Shown here piece by piece: positions 37,564-46,930 of a stretch of DNA of 64,000 nt (positions within the stretch are counted from its first letter, which is position 1; each line of letters starts with the position of its first letter). The notes below the pieces were generated by a model. That model saw only the letters and a list, made by a program, of their open reading frames with translations. It did no database searches and was not told where the DNA came from. Origin of the DNA: Pseudanabaena biceps (GTDB lineage: Bacteria > Cyanobacteriota > Cyanobacteriia > Pseudanabaenales > Pseudanabaenaceae); contig JAATWA010000001.1 in the NCBI GenBank assembly GCA_013361095.1, positions 1,586,001-1,650,000 on the forward strand. The letters are read 5' to 3'. A program made the position numbers and the translations under genes.

Positions 37564-38366
37564 ACGCGCCTCGCCATTCCCATCCCCATTGTCGTTTTTC
37601 TGCCAATACCTGTAAATAGAGCAAAATCAGCAAGAGCGTTAATCTGTTTGATCGCTTCTGGCGAAGTATCACCAAGAATTCGATAGCCAATCTCACCAAC
37701 ACAACCGATAAAGCTATGGTTGTCATAGTTCTTGACTACTTCTGTTTTGATATCAAAACGGCTGGGAAAGATATATTCGATAATTTCGGGATTGATTGGA
37801 ATTTCGCTGTAGGTATTCCAGCGATCGCATAGACTCTTAAATACATTGTCGCGAGTCGGCAATGGCGAATCATATTTGCCCTGACGGAAGGCGGTGGGGG
37901 TGGCGAGGTGAAAGGTGATATTTTTTTCAGTTTCAGAAGCGCGATCATAGATTTGTTGATAAGTCGCAAAATTTGCCCAAGGTTGACTCGATTGCGGTGT
38001 ACCGAGAATGCTGGTGATATAGAGATCAGCAGAACCAAGATGAAAAGCGCGATCGGGGTTGAGATTGAGCCAAAGCCCTGTTAATTTACTAAATAGAACT
38101 TCATCTAATAATGTAATCCGCCACCAACAAGGATTTGCGGCTGGAATATCACGGCTATAGTCCCACACCAGAGAGCGACCCGCTCTTGGCTGAATCGGAC
38201 TCAATCCAAATCCTTTGTTTGCTTTCTCGCCATGTAAGCGATCGCCTAATTTTTTGTCAACCGAACTCACCAATGTTAAAAAAAGCGCATGAATATGCCG
38301 CCCCGTCAGATATTCTGGGTAAATCGATGTTTTCGGCATAAAATTAACAACAAGACTATGAGGCAT
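37560..38366 (-). CDS. cas6: CRISPR RNA endonuclease Cas6
   Basis: 268 residues with two RAMP-like halves and the late glycine-rich loop FTGIGRKTTMGMGMARRV. RHIHALFLTL near the N-terminus contains the histidine pair H24/H26, candidates for catalysis. It would cut the transcript at the base of the CCCT/AGGG stem and leave the ATTGAAAC handle. First gene of the adaptation-processing run cas6-4-1-2; its start is 48 bases from the divergent paralog gene. Confidence 0.92.
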   Translation of the reverse strand: MPHSLVVNFMPKTSIYPEYLTGRHIHALFLTLVSSVDKKLGDRLHGEKANKGFGLSPIQPRAGRSLVWDYSRDIPAANPCWWRITLLDEVLFSKLTGLWLNLNPDRAFHLGSADLYITSILGTPQSSQPWANFATYQQIYDRASETEKNITFHLATPTAFRQGKYDSPLPTRDNVFKSLCDRWNTYSEIPINPEIIEYIFPSRFDIKTEVVKNYDNHSFIGCVGEIGYRILGDTSPEAIKQINALADFALFTGIGRKTTMGMGMARRV

Positions 38367-38414
38367 AAATTTTTACTCTTTGAATAATGACCAATTACCA
38401 ATCACCCAAAAACT

Positions 38415-38837
38415 ATGGATGACATGACCGAAAAAATGCTGGCTTCATCAACTATTGATGCTCCAGTAGAAACACGCCAACTTTTTTTAGAGATGGAGGC
38501 GAGTCTACCGATCGCTGTCCGTTTTACAGAACATGGAATAAAGGGTTTACAACAACAATTACCTGACCTAGAGATAACCAAAGATAAAGTTTTTGCAATT
38601 GAAAAGCTACATTATTCAGGAGATATGGGCGGGATTCTTTGCAATGTTTCTTCTGCTGACAATGAAACACAAACTATCATTTCTATTACTCATCTCAAGG
38701 TCGATCCAAGTCATCCTCTGGCGGATAGTATTCAGCAATATCAGAGAAAGCGGAGTTTGGCTTTGGCGATCGCTAATAGTGGTACAAGGCGAGCGGCGGC
38801 AAAACCTAAAAGAAACAAAAGAGGTTTTGGCAGCTAG
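38415..38837 (+). CDS. Unknown protein, tandem paralog 1 inside the cas locus
   Basis: 140 residues, plus strand, against the direction of every cas gene around it. It shares blocks with the next gene: SSTIDxPxETR, LPIAVRFxxHG, YxGDMGGI, ISITHLKVDxxHPLA, IxQYQxKR, IANSGTRRxAAK and a basic end RGFGS. No known nuclease, helicase or DNA-binding motif is visible. The basic, arginine-rich tail may touch nucleic acid. It starts 48 bases from cas6, so both may share a small divergent promoter. I do not recognise the family; I believe similar proteins occur in other cyanobacteria but cannot show it here. Confidence 0.75.
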   Translation: MDDMTEKMLASSTIDAPVETRQLFLEMEASLPIAVRFTEHGIKGLQQQLPDLEITKDKVFAIEKLHYSGDMGGILCNVSSADNETQTIISITHLKVDPSHPLADSIQQYQRKRSLALAIANSGTRRAAAKPKRNKRGFGS

Positions 38838-38861
38838 ACCGATCACCAATCATCCAACACT

Positions 38862-39341
38862 ATGAATGCAGAAATAGACAAAGCTAAAGCCGCAACTGAA
38901 AGTTTGCTTACCTCATCGACGATTGACGATCCTACAGAAACGCGATCTCTTTTGCGGGATCTCGAAGTTAATCTACCGATTGCTGTGCGTTTTAACGTAC
39001 ATGGTCTCAGGAGTTTGTATGAACAAAATAGTCGAATGAAAAACAAAGATGGTATTTTTCATGTTGATGAAATTGTGTATACGGGTGATATGGGTGGGAT
39101 TATGTTTGCGATTCGACACGAACTGGAATCTGAAGATGAGGAGGAATACGAAGATGAGGATAAGGAATTTGGAATAGAGGTTATATCCATAACTCATCTC
39201 AAGGTCGATTCTACGCATCCTTTGGCGGCGCGAATTAAGCAATATCAGAAAAAGCGGGTATTGGCGATCGCGATCGCTAATAGTGGTACAAGGCGATCGG
39301 CGGCAAAACAGAAGAGAAAGCGCAGGGGGTTTGGTAGTTAA
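38862..39341 (+). CDS. Unknown protein, tandem paralog 2 inside the cas locus
   Basis: 159 residues, 24 bases after paralog 1 and clearly related to it over most of the length. It differs by an acidic insert (EDEEEYEDEDKEF) between the GDMGGI and ISITHLKV blocks. The C-terminus is GTRRSAAKQKRKRRGFGS. The short sequences before both start codons are alike (ACCAATCA-CCA), so the duplication included the upstream region. It converges on the Uma2 gene. Retention of two diverged copies in a CRISPR locus suggests a used function, possibly regulatory or anti-invader; that is inference. Confidence 0.75.
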   Translation: MNAEIDKAKAATESLLTSSTIDDPTETRSLLRDLEVNLPIAVRFNVHGLRSLYEQNSRMKNKDGIFHVDEIVYTGDMGGIMFAIRHELESEDEEEYEDEDKEFGIEVISITHLKVDSTHPLAARIKQYQKKRVLAIAIANSGTRRSAAKQKRKRRGFGS

Positions 39342-39392
39342 TCCAAAATTCCCGATCGCTCCAAAATCCGATCCGACCAGATCTGTGCTTTT

Positions 39393-39947
39393 TCACGGCT
39401 CGACATCCTCATAAATATCTGAAAGGGCGATCGCTAAATCAATCGACTGTAACTGTAAGATTTCTCCTACATTCAAGGATTGGACTAACCAACCTTCAGG
39501 ATCGCGACGATAAAGTTCCACTTTGATTTCAGATTGAGAAACCAAGACATATTCTTGCAAAGATTCCAATTTCTGATAGTTAAAAAGCTTTTCTCGCCGA
39601 TCTAGCATGGCTGTGGAAGGAGATAGAACTTCGATTAATAGGCAAGGTTTTTGTTTGATGTAAGGATCGCTATCTGTGCGATCGCATACCACCATTACGT
39701 CAGGATAGTAGGTGGCGTTATCTGCCGCAGCGATCGTGAGTTTCATGTCTGAAGAAAAGACACGACAAGGTTTACCGCGTAAATGATTCCAAATTCTGGA
39801 AAATAATCCACCAACAAGCAAATTATGATCTTCACTCGCGCCAGCCATTGCGTAGGCTTGTCCATTAATAAACTCATGCTTTTTAGGACTGGTTTGTTCG
39901 TAAGCGAGATATTCTGAGTAGGTTAGTTCTGGTTGTCTAGCAAGCAT
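39393..39947 (-). CDS. Uma2-family PD-(D/E)xK nuclease-like protein, copy 1
   Basis: 184 residues. YPDVMVVCDR and LLIEVLSPSTAMLDRREKLFNY carry the acidic residues of the Uma2 (DUF820) restriction-endonuclease fold, then NYQKLESLQEYVLVS. The family is greatly expanded in cyanobacteria; its function is mostly unproven. It starts 4 bases after csc1 on the same strand and so reads as the last gene of the interference operon. A close paralog lies at the other end of that operon (47520-48077). Confidence 0.85.
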   Translation of the reverse strand: MLARQPELTYSEYLAYEQTSPKKHEFINGQAYAMAGASEDHNLLVGGLFSRIWNHLRGKPCRVFSSDMKLTIAAADNATYYPDVMVVCDRTDSDPYIKQKPCLLIEVLSPSTAMLDRREKLFNYQKLESLQEYVLVSQSEIKVELYRRDPEGWLVQSLNVGEILQLQSIDLAIALSDIYEDVEP

Positions 39948-39951
39948 TCAT

Positions 39952-40620
39952 CTATACCTTAAAGCGATATTCCATACGAGCAGGGATTTTGAAGCCGTCA
40001 ACATCATAAAAATGTCCGTTCATACTGACATTGCGAATCAGGCTAACGGGAGGCATATTTACGGTGTCATAGCTCAAAACTTGGTGGTTAGGCATTACAT
40101 CAAGAGGATTGAGTGGATGGTATACCGTAAAATCTCCATTTTTAGGAACTGAGACATCTAGCTCTTGTGTTATTTTCAGATCTGCCTTACTCATCCATTT
40201 TCCCAAACGAATCCATTTAGGAATTCGTAGTAATGGCTTTTTTGCAAGTATGAAAAACTCGAAACTACTCTCTGGTGCTATCTCTCGAATACGCCCATAA
40301 GTGGGAATATTCTTACTGATTTGTTCCATCTCAACGTGATAATTCAAGTTAGCCCATTTATAAGTATGCGTGACATAGTTAAAGTCAATCGCTCTTGCAG
40401 GAGTAACATAGATAGAATTTTTCTGTTGATTCAATGGAGCAATATCTTCTTCATAGTGAGGAATATGCTCCATATCATGGTAACTACTCTTCGCAAATCC
40501 TAAAGCGTAGGTAAGAGCGTAATTATGTAAATAATGCTCAGTTACATAGAGCCGCCCAAGTTCACGAGTAGCAAAGTACAAAGGGTCTTGCAAAGTCAAG
40601 CAAAGACGGTAAATATGCAT
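39952..40620 (-). CDS. csc1: Type I-D Cascade subunit Csc1 (Cas5d)
   Basis: 222 residues. MHIYRLCLTLQDPLYFATRE at the N-terminus and the repeated beta-strand pattern match Csc1, the Cas5 of subtype I-D that caps the 5' handle of the crRNA. It follows csc2 by 7 bases. The pairing with Csc2 and Cas10d fixes the subtype. Confidence 0.9.
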   Translation of the reverse strand: MHIYRLCLTLQDPLYFATRELGRLYVTEHYLHNYALTYALGFAKSSYHDMEHIPHYEEDIAPLNQQKNSIYVTPARAIDFNYVTHTYKWANLNYHVEMEQISKNIPTYGRIREIAPESSFEFFILAKKPLLRIPKWIRLGKWMSKADLKITQELDVSVPKNGDFTVYHPLNPLDVMPNHQVLSYDTVNMPPVSLIRNVSMNGHFYDVDGFKIPARMEYRFKV

Positions 40621-40627
40621 GGTTTAC

Positions 40628-41620
40628 CTACTTCTTCTTAATGACTTTCGATGCTTCAGCATAAGTTAGCGTTTCTTGCGAAAGAGCGTTAAGCCATGCT
40701 TTAAAAGCTGTTTCGTCTGAAAGGATAGCTTCAGCCTCGTTTTGAAGTGCTGCAAGAGGTTCTCCTATTACCAACTCATATAAAACGCCATCCTCCCTGA
40801 TTAAAGACGAAATTGCTTCTTCTGTCTTGCTTTTAAGTACATCTGGAGCATAAGGTAGACAAGCATCTCCAAGCAGATCGTGTAACTTCTGCGTCAGTCG
40901 TAAGTTGCTGAAAATTTCACCGTCAGCAAAAATCACAGCTACAATTTTGTTCCGTACTTGTCCAGTGCGTGTAGTTTGAGCGCCATAACGCTTAGTCCGA
41001 TATAGATTGTTAAGGACATAAAGAAATGAGTTAGGACTTGGATCGCGAAGAGTAACAACACTAGGGAAAGGAACCTCGGGAAGTACATGATCTTGTTCAC
41101 TGAATCGATTAGTTGTATCAGTGCCTCTAGTCATCGTGCCATCTTCATACGGAGCATTGAGAGTAAATGTTCCATGAGATTCTTCGTAGGCAGGGATGGC
41201 ATAGGCTGAATCAATGAAAATCTTGGATTTTTCTGATCCTGAATCGCCGATCGCATAGCCATAAATTACACAATCTGGACATCCACCACAAGGATTTTCA
41301 TTGTAAGCGCAGTCACCAAGATCCTTATCTTTCATGCTCTTGTACTGAGCTTTAATCGAATCATGGATACCATAGCGCCTCAGTAGCTCACGTCCAGTCA
41401 GACGTTCTGGAGTCGTTTGTTTACGCTTAAAAAGTACCAAACGGCTAATTACCGTTGTTGGAGCTTTCAGACCAGATCGGACTCGTGCAACATTTAACTC
41501 CCCATCAGTCTTAAAGACCGCATAGGAGTCTGTTTCTCGCAAAACAACAATGTGAGCATATTTAGCTTCAGGGATACGAGGAATAGAAGATTGGAAGTGT
41601 GACTTGTATTTTTCAAACAT
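40628..41620 (-). CDS. csc2: Type I-D Cascade backbone Csc2 (Cas7d)
   Basis: 330 residues. A cysteine-rich loop CAYNENPCGGCPDC, then GYAIGDSGSEKSKIF and the RAMP core match Csc2, the Cas7 subunit that coats the spacer part of the crRNA. A good AAAGGAG precedes the start. Middle gene of cas3'-cas10d-csc2-csc1. Confidence 0.93.
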   Translation of the reverse strand: MFEKYKSHFQSSIPRIPEAKYAHIVVLRETDSYAVFKTDGELNVARVRSGLKAPTTVISRLVLFKRKQTTPERLTGRELLRRYGIHDSIKAQYKSMKDKDLGDCAYNENPCGGCPDCVIYGYAIGDSGSEKSKIFIDSAYAIPAYEESHGTFTLNAPYEDGTMTRGTDTTNRFSEQDHVLPEVPFPSVVTLRDPSPNSFLYVLNNLYRTKRYGAQTTRTGQVRNKIVAVIFADGEIFSNLRLTQKLHDLLGDACLPYAPDVLKSKTEEAISSLIREDGVLYELVIGEPLAALQNEAEAILSDETAFKAWLNALSQETLTYAEASKVIKKK

Positions 41621-41633
41621 GAGATTATCTCCT

Positions 41634-44579
41634 TTAGGATTGTGGTGCTTCTTCAGCTTTTTTTAGATAGTTTTTGATATAGCAAGCTTCGGCTGCATGG
41701 CGGATGAGATTGATGTTTTGCCGTAAAAGCGATCGCTCACCTTGGCAATACCCATAAAAGATTTTCTCCAAAAAGAATTTGGCAAAATCTTCGACAAGTT
41801 TTTGCTTCTCTTGCGGTGCGCCTTTGGGGACAAATCCATCAATGGTATTGCCAAGAATCCCATCAACAAGTGCCAGCAAATATCCTTCAATCATTAACTG
41901 AAGGTCTTCTTGACTAGTGTTAGCCTGACTCCTTAAAACTTTGTCTGCGGCAATATTTAAAGGTCTAAGCCTAGCGTATGCTGCTTTACCTTTCGCTCGG
42001 TAAAAACGAGCATATATATCAACCAGTTCTTCGATCATTGCCATGTCATTAATACCTCCATAATAGTTCACCAGTGATTGGTGATATTGTAATAAGTCCA
42101 ATGCAATTCCAATTGATGGATCATTAGTTTTTAGTTTCTCTTTGTTACGATTTTCTTGGATTTTGTCCGCATAATGAAAAACATATAGCGGATTAGTGTC
42201 TAGATTTTGAGAAACTGTGTTAAGAGCATTCCATACTGGAAATTTTCTGGAATCTCTATAAGCCTGAGCAGTCAGAGCATAAAATGAAAACATTGCAGGA
42301 ATCGCTGTTGATAGTTCATCTAGACGAAAACGAGTATTTCTCATTCCATGCATCCAGAAATTATGAACTCCATCTAGTATTGCTGTTTCTTTAAAATCTG
42401 CTCCCGAATTGTAAGGTGGAATAGTCGCACGACTTGCTATTGTCTTGACACCTAGAGCTAATGGAGCAATAAGCGCTATTAACGCTGGCATAAACCAAGA
42501 TTCTGTATCTGTAGGTTTCTTGCCAAGAAATGGAACACCCAAAAGGTAATACCCGTGCATTTGCCCTCTGGGATATTCCACTTTGTCCAATCGGCGCTTT
42601 TGGTTATCATTTGGATCAACATTGACACGAAAAACATCAGCGCGAGGTATAAGTTTTGGATCGTAGTTATGTTTAGAAAGTTCTTTGTCTAAATCAGAAA
42701 ATACGCTTTGAGCAAAGCTTTTATATGCACGACTCATGATCGAAGCGGTTTCAGGAGTAAAGAAGTAGTCTGGATAAAAATGAAGATAGACAACTTCATC
42801 ACTAGCCGAAAGCCCTCGTTCCATCGAATGTTTTCGGAGTAATTGCTCAGCTTGGCAAACAGTGCAAATACCTCGAAGTGATTCTTTTTTTAGTGAGGTA
42901 ACACGTTTATTCGTATAACTAGAAAATTCCTCTCGCACATCAAATGCACTATTGCAAACTGCACACATAGGATCGCGTTTACGACTAGCTTTATTCATGT
43001 GATAGCGCTGTAACTCACCAACAAAGTTAGGCGCTTCTTGACTTTGGCTCAAGTTTAAAACTGTTGAAATATAGAAATCTAAGAAAGCAAAAGATTCTTG
43101 TGTTGTTGGTTTGCCCCAATCTTCTATAACCTTATCAACAGCATTTAACATAACATTTTCAAGTTCTATGTCATTTAGTCCACTTTGCTGACGGCGCATA
43201 TAATGTCCAGCAATGTAGTACCAACCATGAGGCACACCACCTGCTGAAGGTATTCGTTGCAATGCCTCTATACAATCATCTAGACCAAGAGCCTTAAGGA
43301 GCGCTTGACTAGCTCTCTCCTGAGAAGTTGCATAATACGCTTCTAAAACCCCAACTAAGCCTCGAACTCCTTCAGCTAGACGATCAACTTGAAGATTAGA
43401 AGGGTATTCCCAATCTAAATCAGCAAGGTTAGGATAATCTTTTAGAATCTTTTCCCTTCTTGTAGCCGTTACTGGAGTTCGTTTATCACCCAAAAGTGTG
43501 AAGGTTTGGCTAATTAAAGTTTTTGCTGCGATATCAACTGTAGCCACCTCAAGCATATCGGGACTATGACTAATAATCCCTTTGGGCTGACGAGAAATTA
43601 AATCCCCTAAACCTTTTGCTACTGTTTGCAGGATAGACTGACGTACAGACTCAGTAAGATTTGATAAATCAGGTTCTGCACTATCTTTTGGTGCAAAGTA
43701 AGTAACTCCATCTGGGAAAAAGAGAAATGGTTTCCATCCAACAACCTTAACTTTTTCTAGTACAGCGTTATGAATGGCTTGTGTTAGTAACCCTCTGTTT
43801 TCATTTGTTCGATGATGGCGAAGGATAAAATCTCCTCTTAACCTTCTTCTGATAACAGATTTAACATGATGATTCTGTTCTAAATCTTGAGGATGGTGAG
43901 CGATTGAAGCTACTACATCAGCAAAATTAACAAATTCAGAAAGATCGATCAAACGGGCTGGGTTGATTTGTAAATCAGGAAAATTCGCCAACGTGAGATT
44001 TTGCCCTCTACCATCTTCAGCATTTTGAGCCAGAAAAGCGACATCTTGCCAATAATCACGGGGTATAAATTCCCAAAGACCTAAAGCATCACCCCAAGTT
44101 TCAAAACCTCTTCTATATTGCTCCCAGCCTTTACCATCCATCCGCACACTACCTAATTGCTTCAGAACAATTTTGTTCAGATCATGTAGTGTTACACCTG
44201 CTAAATAAAGTCTTTGCTCTATCCCTTCCAGATTGGCTAATTTTACAAGTGTCCAACCGCCAACAGCAGCATTTAGCAGATGAACTGCAAGACTTTGATC
44301 TTTATGTTCAACTAGCTTCTTAATTACCTTTTCTTGTTTTTCTGGTTTAATATTTGCCGCTAGTTCCTGTGCTGCTTCTAGACTCATCCCTTTAGCAGGT
44401 GTGAGACTGAAATAATCAAGCAAATGGGGTAAAACTTTCTCAATCCAATCTCGTAGCACTGCATCTTCTGACTCAATCAGTACATCTAATGCTAAACGGA
44501 CTAAAGGAGGTTCTTGAGAATCTGGAGGTATTGAAACTCCATAATCTTCTGGCTTTTGCCATTCATCAAACTCTGACAT
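41634..44579 (-). CDS. cas10d: Cas10d (Csc3), large subunit with HD nuclease domain
   Basis: 981 residues from the ATG at 44579, which has GGGAG 9 bases upstream; a TTG 21 bases earlier is less likely. An N-terminal HD domain has AGVTLHDLNKIV (H132-D133); in subtype I-D the HD nuclease is fused to the large subunit and not to Cas3. Four cysteines, CAVC and CTVC at about 539-575, form a zinc site. No GGDD cyclase motif is seen, as usual for I-D. It takes part in target recognition and cutting. The gene starts 13 bases beyond the cas3' stop. Confidence 0.95.
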   Translation of the reverse strand: MSEFDEWQKPEDYGVSIPPDSQEPPLVRLALDVLIESEDAVLRDWIEKVLPHLLDYFSLTPAKGMSLEAAQELAANIKPEKQEKVIKKLVEHKDQSLAVHLLNAAVGGWTLVKLANLEGIEQRLYLAGVTLHDLNKIVLKQLGSVRMDGKGWEQYRRGFETWGDALGLWEFIPRDYWQDVAFLAQNAEDGRGQNLTLANFPDLQINPARLIDLSEFVNFADVVASIAHHPQDLEQNHHVKSVIRRRLRGDFILRHHRTNENRGLLTQAIHNAVLEKVKVVGWKPFLFFPDGVTYFAPKDSAEPDLSNLTESVRQSILQTVAKGLGDLISRQPKGIISHSPDMLEVATVDIAAKTLISQTFTLLGDKRTPVTATRREKILKDYPNLADLDWEYPSNLQVDRLAEGVRGLVGVLEAYYATSQERASQALLKALGLDDCIEALQRIPSAGGVPHGWYYIAGHYMRRQQSGLNDIELENVMLNAVDKVIEDWGKPTTQESFAFLDFYISTVLNLSQSQEAPNFVGELQRYHMNKASRKRDPMCAVCNSAFDVREEFSSYTNKRVTSLKKESLRGICTVCQAEQLLRKHSMERGLSASDEVVYLHFYPDYFFTPETASIMSRAYKSFAQSVFSDLDKELSKHNYDPKLIPRADVFRVNVDPNDNQKRRLDKVEYPRGQMHGYYLLGVPFLGKKPTDTESWFMPALIALIAPLALGVKTIASRATIPPYNSGADFKETAILDGVHNFWMHGMRNTRFRLDELSTAIPAMFSFYALTAQAYRDSRKFPVWNALNTVSQNLDTNPLYVFHYADKIQENRNKEKLKTNDPSIGIALDLLQYHQSLVNYYGGINDMAMIEELVDIYARFYRAKGKAAYARLRPLNIAADKVLRSQANTSQEDLQLMIEGYLLALVDGILGNTIDGFVPKGAPQEKQKLVEDFAKFFLEKIFYGYCQGERSLLRQNINLIRHAAEACYIKNYLKKAEEAPQS

Positions 44580-44592
44580 TGTTTTAATCTCC

Positions 44593-46602
44593 CTATGCAA
44601 TCATTATTCCACCAGACTTTTTCCAGTGCAGTAGACTATCCAAAAGCAGCGCATCCAAACCAAATGCTACAGGATAATCTGTTCCGCCATGATCGCGTAC
44701 TAATTGCAAATCAAATAATGCAGGTAGTCTGTATCGACGGCGTAAGGCTGCAACGTTGCTAAATTCAACTGGATCAGCAACACAAGTTGTAAGCGGTAAA
44801 TATTCAAATTTTTTGTTGATTTGCTGAATTGCCAAATGACAAGCTTCAATCCGAAATCCTTTACGTTCTCGTGCTTCGTTAATATTCAGCCGATCTAAAT
44901 AGTCACTGAAATGAAGCTCTACCTTTTCATAAGTGTTTAGATAATTTTCGACAATGGCATACAGTCCTAAATTATTCTTATAGAATGGACAGCTTAAGTT
45001 TTCACTAATTTGTCGAGCTTGATGCTCTTCAACCAATCGAAAGTCAGTCCCTGCAAGTAACCGTAGTAAATTCATGCTGGTAATAGCTTTAGTTTCAGGA
45101 TCATGCATCCATATATCTAGTTGTCCAGAACCTCTAAATGATTCCAGATCCACCTTAATCATTTTATGGCTATCCAAAACTTTTAATATTCCCGAATTAG
45201 GTGTTTTGCTAATAAGGCGACTAGCTTCTTGTGAGTATCTTTCTATTAAAGTTTGATATTGTAGTTTTTCATTACTTAAACGATCATATCTAAGAGAAGA
45301 TAATGCAGATCCCCAACGGTTGATATAACCTTGAAATTCTTGGGGCTTTTGATAGACTTGCTCACGAACAGTATTAAAAAAGCTTTCTCGATCAATTTCA
45401 GTTCCATCGGTATAGATTGCTGCAAACTTATCGCGTACCCAATCGGGGACTAAAGCGATCGCTTGATATGCAGAGAATCCGCTATGCCTCCCAAGTCTTC
45501 CCAAACGTTGGATAAAGGAACCTGCATCTAATGATTCGTAGATTAAGAAATTTATTTCAAAGTCTACGCCTACATCAACTGTTGAGGTTGCAACAATAAG
45601 CTGAGTAGTCATTGATTGTTTACGGACTTCTGCACCTGTTAAGCCTGTATTTTCACCAATACTTAACTTACAGATAGAAGACTCTTTTAACATCTTGACA
45701 ATTCGCTTAGCAGCAAAAACACTGTTTGCAATAATTAGCCCTCTAGACTCAGGATACTGAGCAAAAAACTCACTGATTGATTGCAAGTTTTCACTTATCC
45801 ATTTTTCGATTCCTCCAAGGCTTTGCTGACTAGAAACTAATTCGAGTTGTACTTCATGCAAGATTCGACGATGAGTAATACTGTCCTGTAATCCATGCTG
45901 ATAGCTCCCTACAACTACTTTTGAAGAAATGCCAGCTTTAGTCAAAGCATTTACCAGTAAAGGATCTGGTGTAGCAGAAAGAAATAAAAACTTAGTGAGA
46001 AATTTTTCAGTAGAATTTGCTCGAATAAATGCAATACCATCAAGGACATTTGCAACTTGAGGCGCACTAAAAATATGAAACTCGTCAAAAATAATATAAC
46101 GATACTGAGCTAACCAAGTCTGTGCAATCGTTGCTGCATTAGCACTTCTTCGGTCGTAATATAGCCGATGAATTAAAGTAAAAATATCTGGATTGGTTAG
46201 AACTATATCTTTGTCTGAAGCAATAGTTCGCAATGTTTCAGCTTTACTCAATCCTTCTTCACGCATAAGGCTAGACAATTCAGAACTGTTAAGTTGTCCA
46301 ACTCTAGGATTAATTTGTAACCTGTCACTCCATAACTTAAATTGTCTATTTTGATCTCGAATTAGTTCATTAGTAGGGTATGCAAATAGTGCTTTATCAA
46401 GAGATCTTTTTTCTTTAACAGCAGGTAAAAGTCCAGCTAATGTTTTACCATCACCTGTTAAAGCAGTATCAAAAACAACTTGAATCTTTGGATCAATTAT
46501 TGCGTCCCATACTTCACGCTGATGAGTCACTAGTCTCACATTAGGAGAGATTTCCGATTCCGAAGAAAACTTTGACCAAGTAGAAAGCAATTTAATCTTC
46601 AT
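44593..46602 (-). CDS. cas3: Cas3' helicase of type I-D, without HD domain
   Basis: 669 residues, superfamily 2 helicase. Walker A TGDGKT (49-54), DEFH box in YIIFDEFHIF, motif III FLSATPDP, and the C-terminal helicase half with TSTVDVGVDFE and SFIQRLGRLGRHSG. No HD nuclease motif is present; that activity sits in Cas10d, which is the rule for I-D. It is recruited by the Cascade-target complex to unwind DNA. First large gene of the interference operon. Confidence 0.93.
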   Translation of the reverse strand: MKIKLLSTWSKFSSESEISPNVRLVTHQREVWDAIIDPKIQVVFDTALTGDGKTLAGLLPAVKEKRSLDKALFAYPTNELIRDQNRQFKLWSDRLQINPRVGQLNSSELSSLMREEGLSKAETLRTIASDKDIVLTNPDIFTLIHRLYYDRRSANAATIAQTWLAQYRYIIFDEFHIFSAPQVANVLDGIAFIRANSTEKFLTKFLFLSATPDPLLVNALTKAGISSKVVVGSYQHGLQDSITHRRILHEVQLELVSSQQSLGGIEKWISENLQSISEFFAQYPESRGLIIANSVFAAKRIVKMLKESSICKLSIGENTGLTGAEVRKQSMTTQLIVATSTVDVGVDFEINFLIYESLDAGSFIQRLGRLGRHSGFSAYQAIALVPDWVRDKFAAIYTDGTEIDRESFFNTVREQVYQKPQEFQGYINRWGSALSSLRYDRLSNEKLQYQTLIERYSQEASRLISKTPNSGILKVLDSHKMIKVDLESFRGSGQLDIWMHDPETKAITSMNLLRLLAGTDFRLVEEHQARQISENLSCPFYKNNLGLYAIVENYLNTYEKVELHFSDYLDRLNINEARERKGFRIEACHLAIQQINKKFEYLPLTTCVADPVEFSNVAALRRRYRLPALFDLQLVRDHGGTDYPVAFGLDALLLDSLLHWKKSGGIMIA

Positions 46603-46696
46603 GGTTATCTACCAAATATTTGGTTAAGTTTTTAGATAAATCGATCTTGTGGAGGGAATAAACTAATTTCCCTCCTTATTTGATCAGAACATTGCT

Positions 46697-46930
46697 TTAG
46701 ATATTGCTATACGGAATTTGATCCCCTTCTGAGCTTGTAACATCAGCGCAAAGTAACTCTTCTAAAGTTTCCTCAACAATCCCAAGGAATTGTTGCAATT
46801 GCTCGACTAAACTCTCTACATCAAATAGATCTTCAACGCTTTGCGTTAAATAATCTAAAAGCCATGTAGTCTGGGAGATAAGTCCTTGACAAGCCTCAAT
46901 TTTTAGATAAATATCATTCAAATCATTCAT
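46697..46930 (-). CDS. Small acidic helical protein upstream of cas3'
   Basis: 77 residues, no known motif. It is predicted to be helical and strongly acidic (QSVEDLFDVESLVEQLQQFL, VEETLEELLC). It lies 94 bases upstream of cas3' on the same strand, so it may be the first gene of the interference operon. Its small size, acidity and position make a regulator or complex-associated factor conceivable, but nothing in the sequence proves it. The ribosome-binding site is weak (AGG about 10 bases before the start). Confidence 0.5.
   Translation of the reverse strand: MNDLNDIYLKIEACQGLISQTTWLLDYLTQSVEDLFDVESLVEQLQQFLGIVEETLEELLCADVTSSEGDQIPYSNI

Noticed and set aside
41634..44600. Type III assignment because of Cas10
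   Set aside because: The gene set Csc1, Csc2, Cas10d with HD domain and a Cas3' helicase defines subtype I-D, and no Csm or Cmr genes are present.
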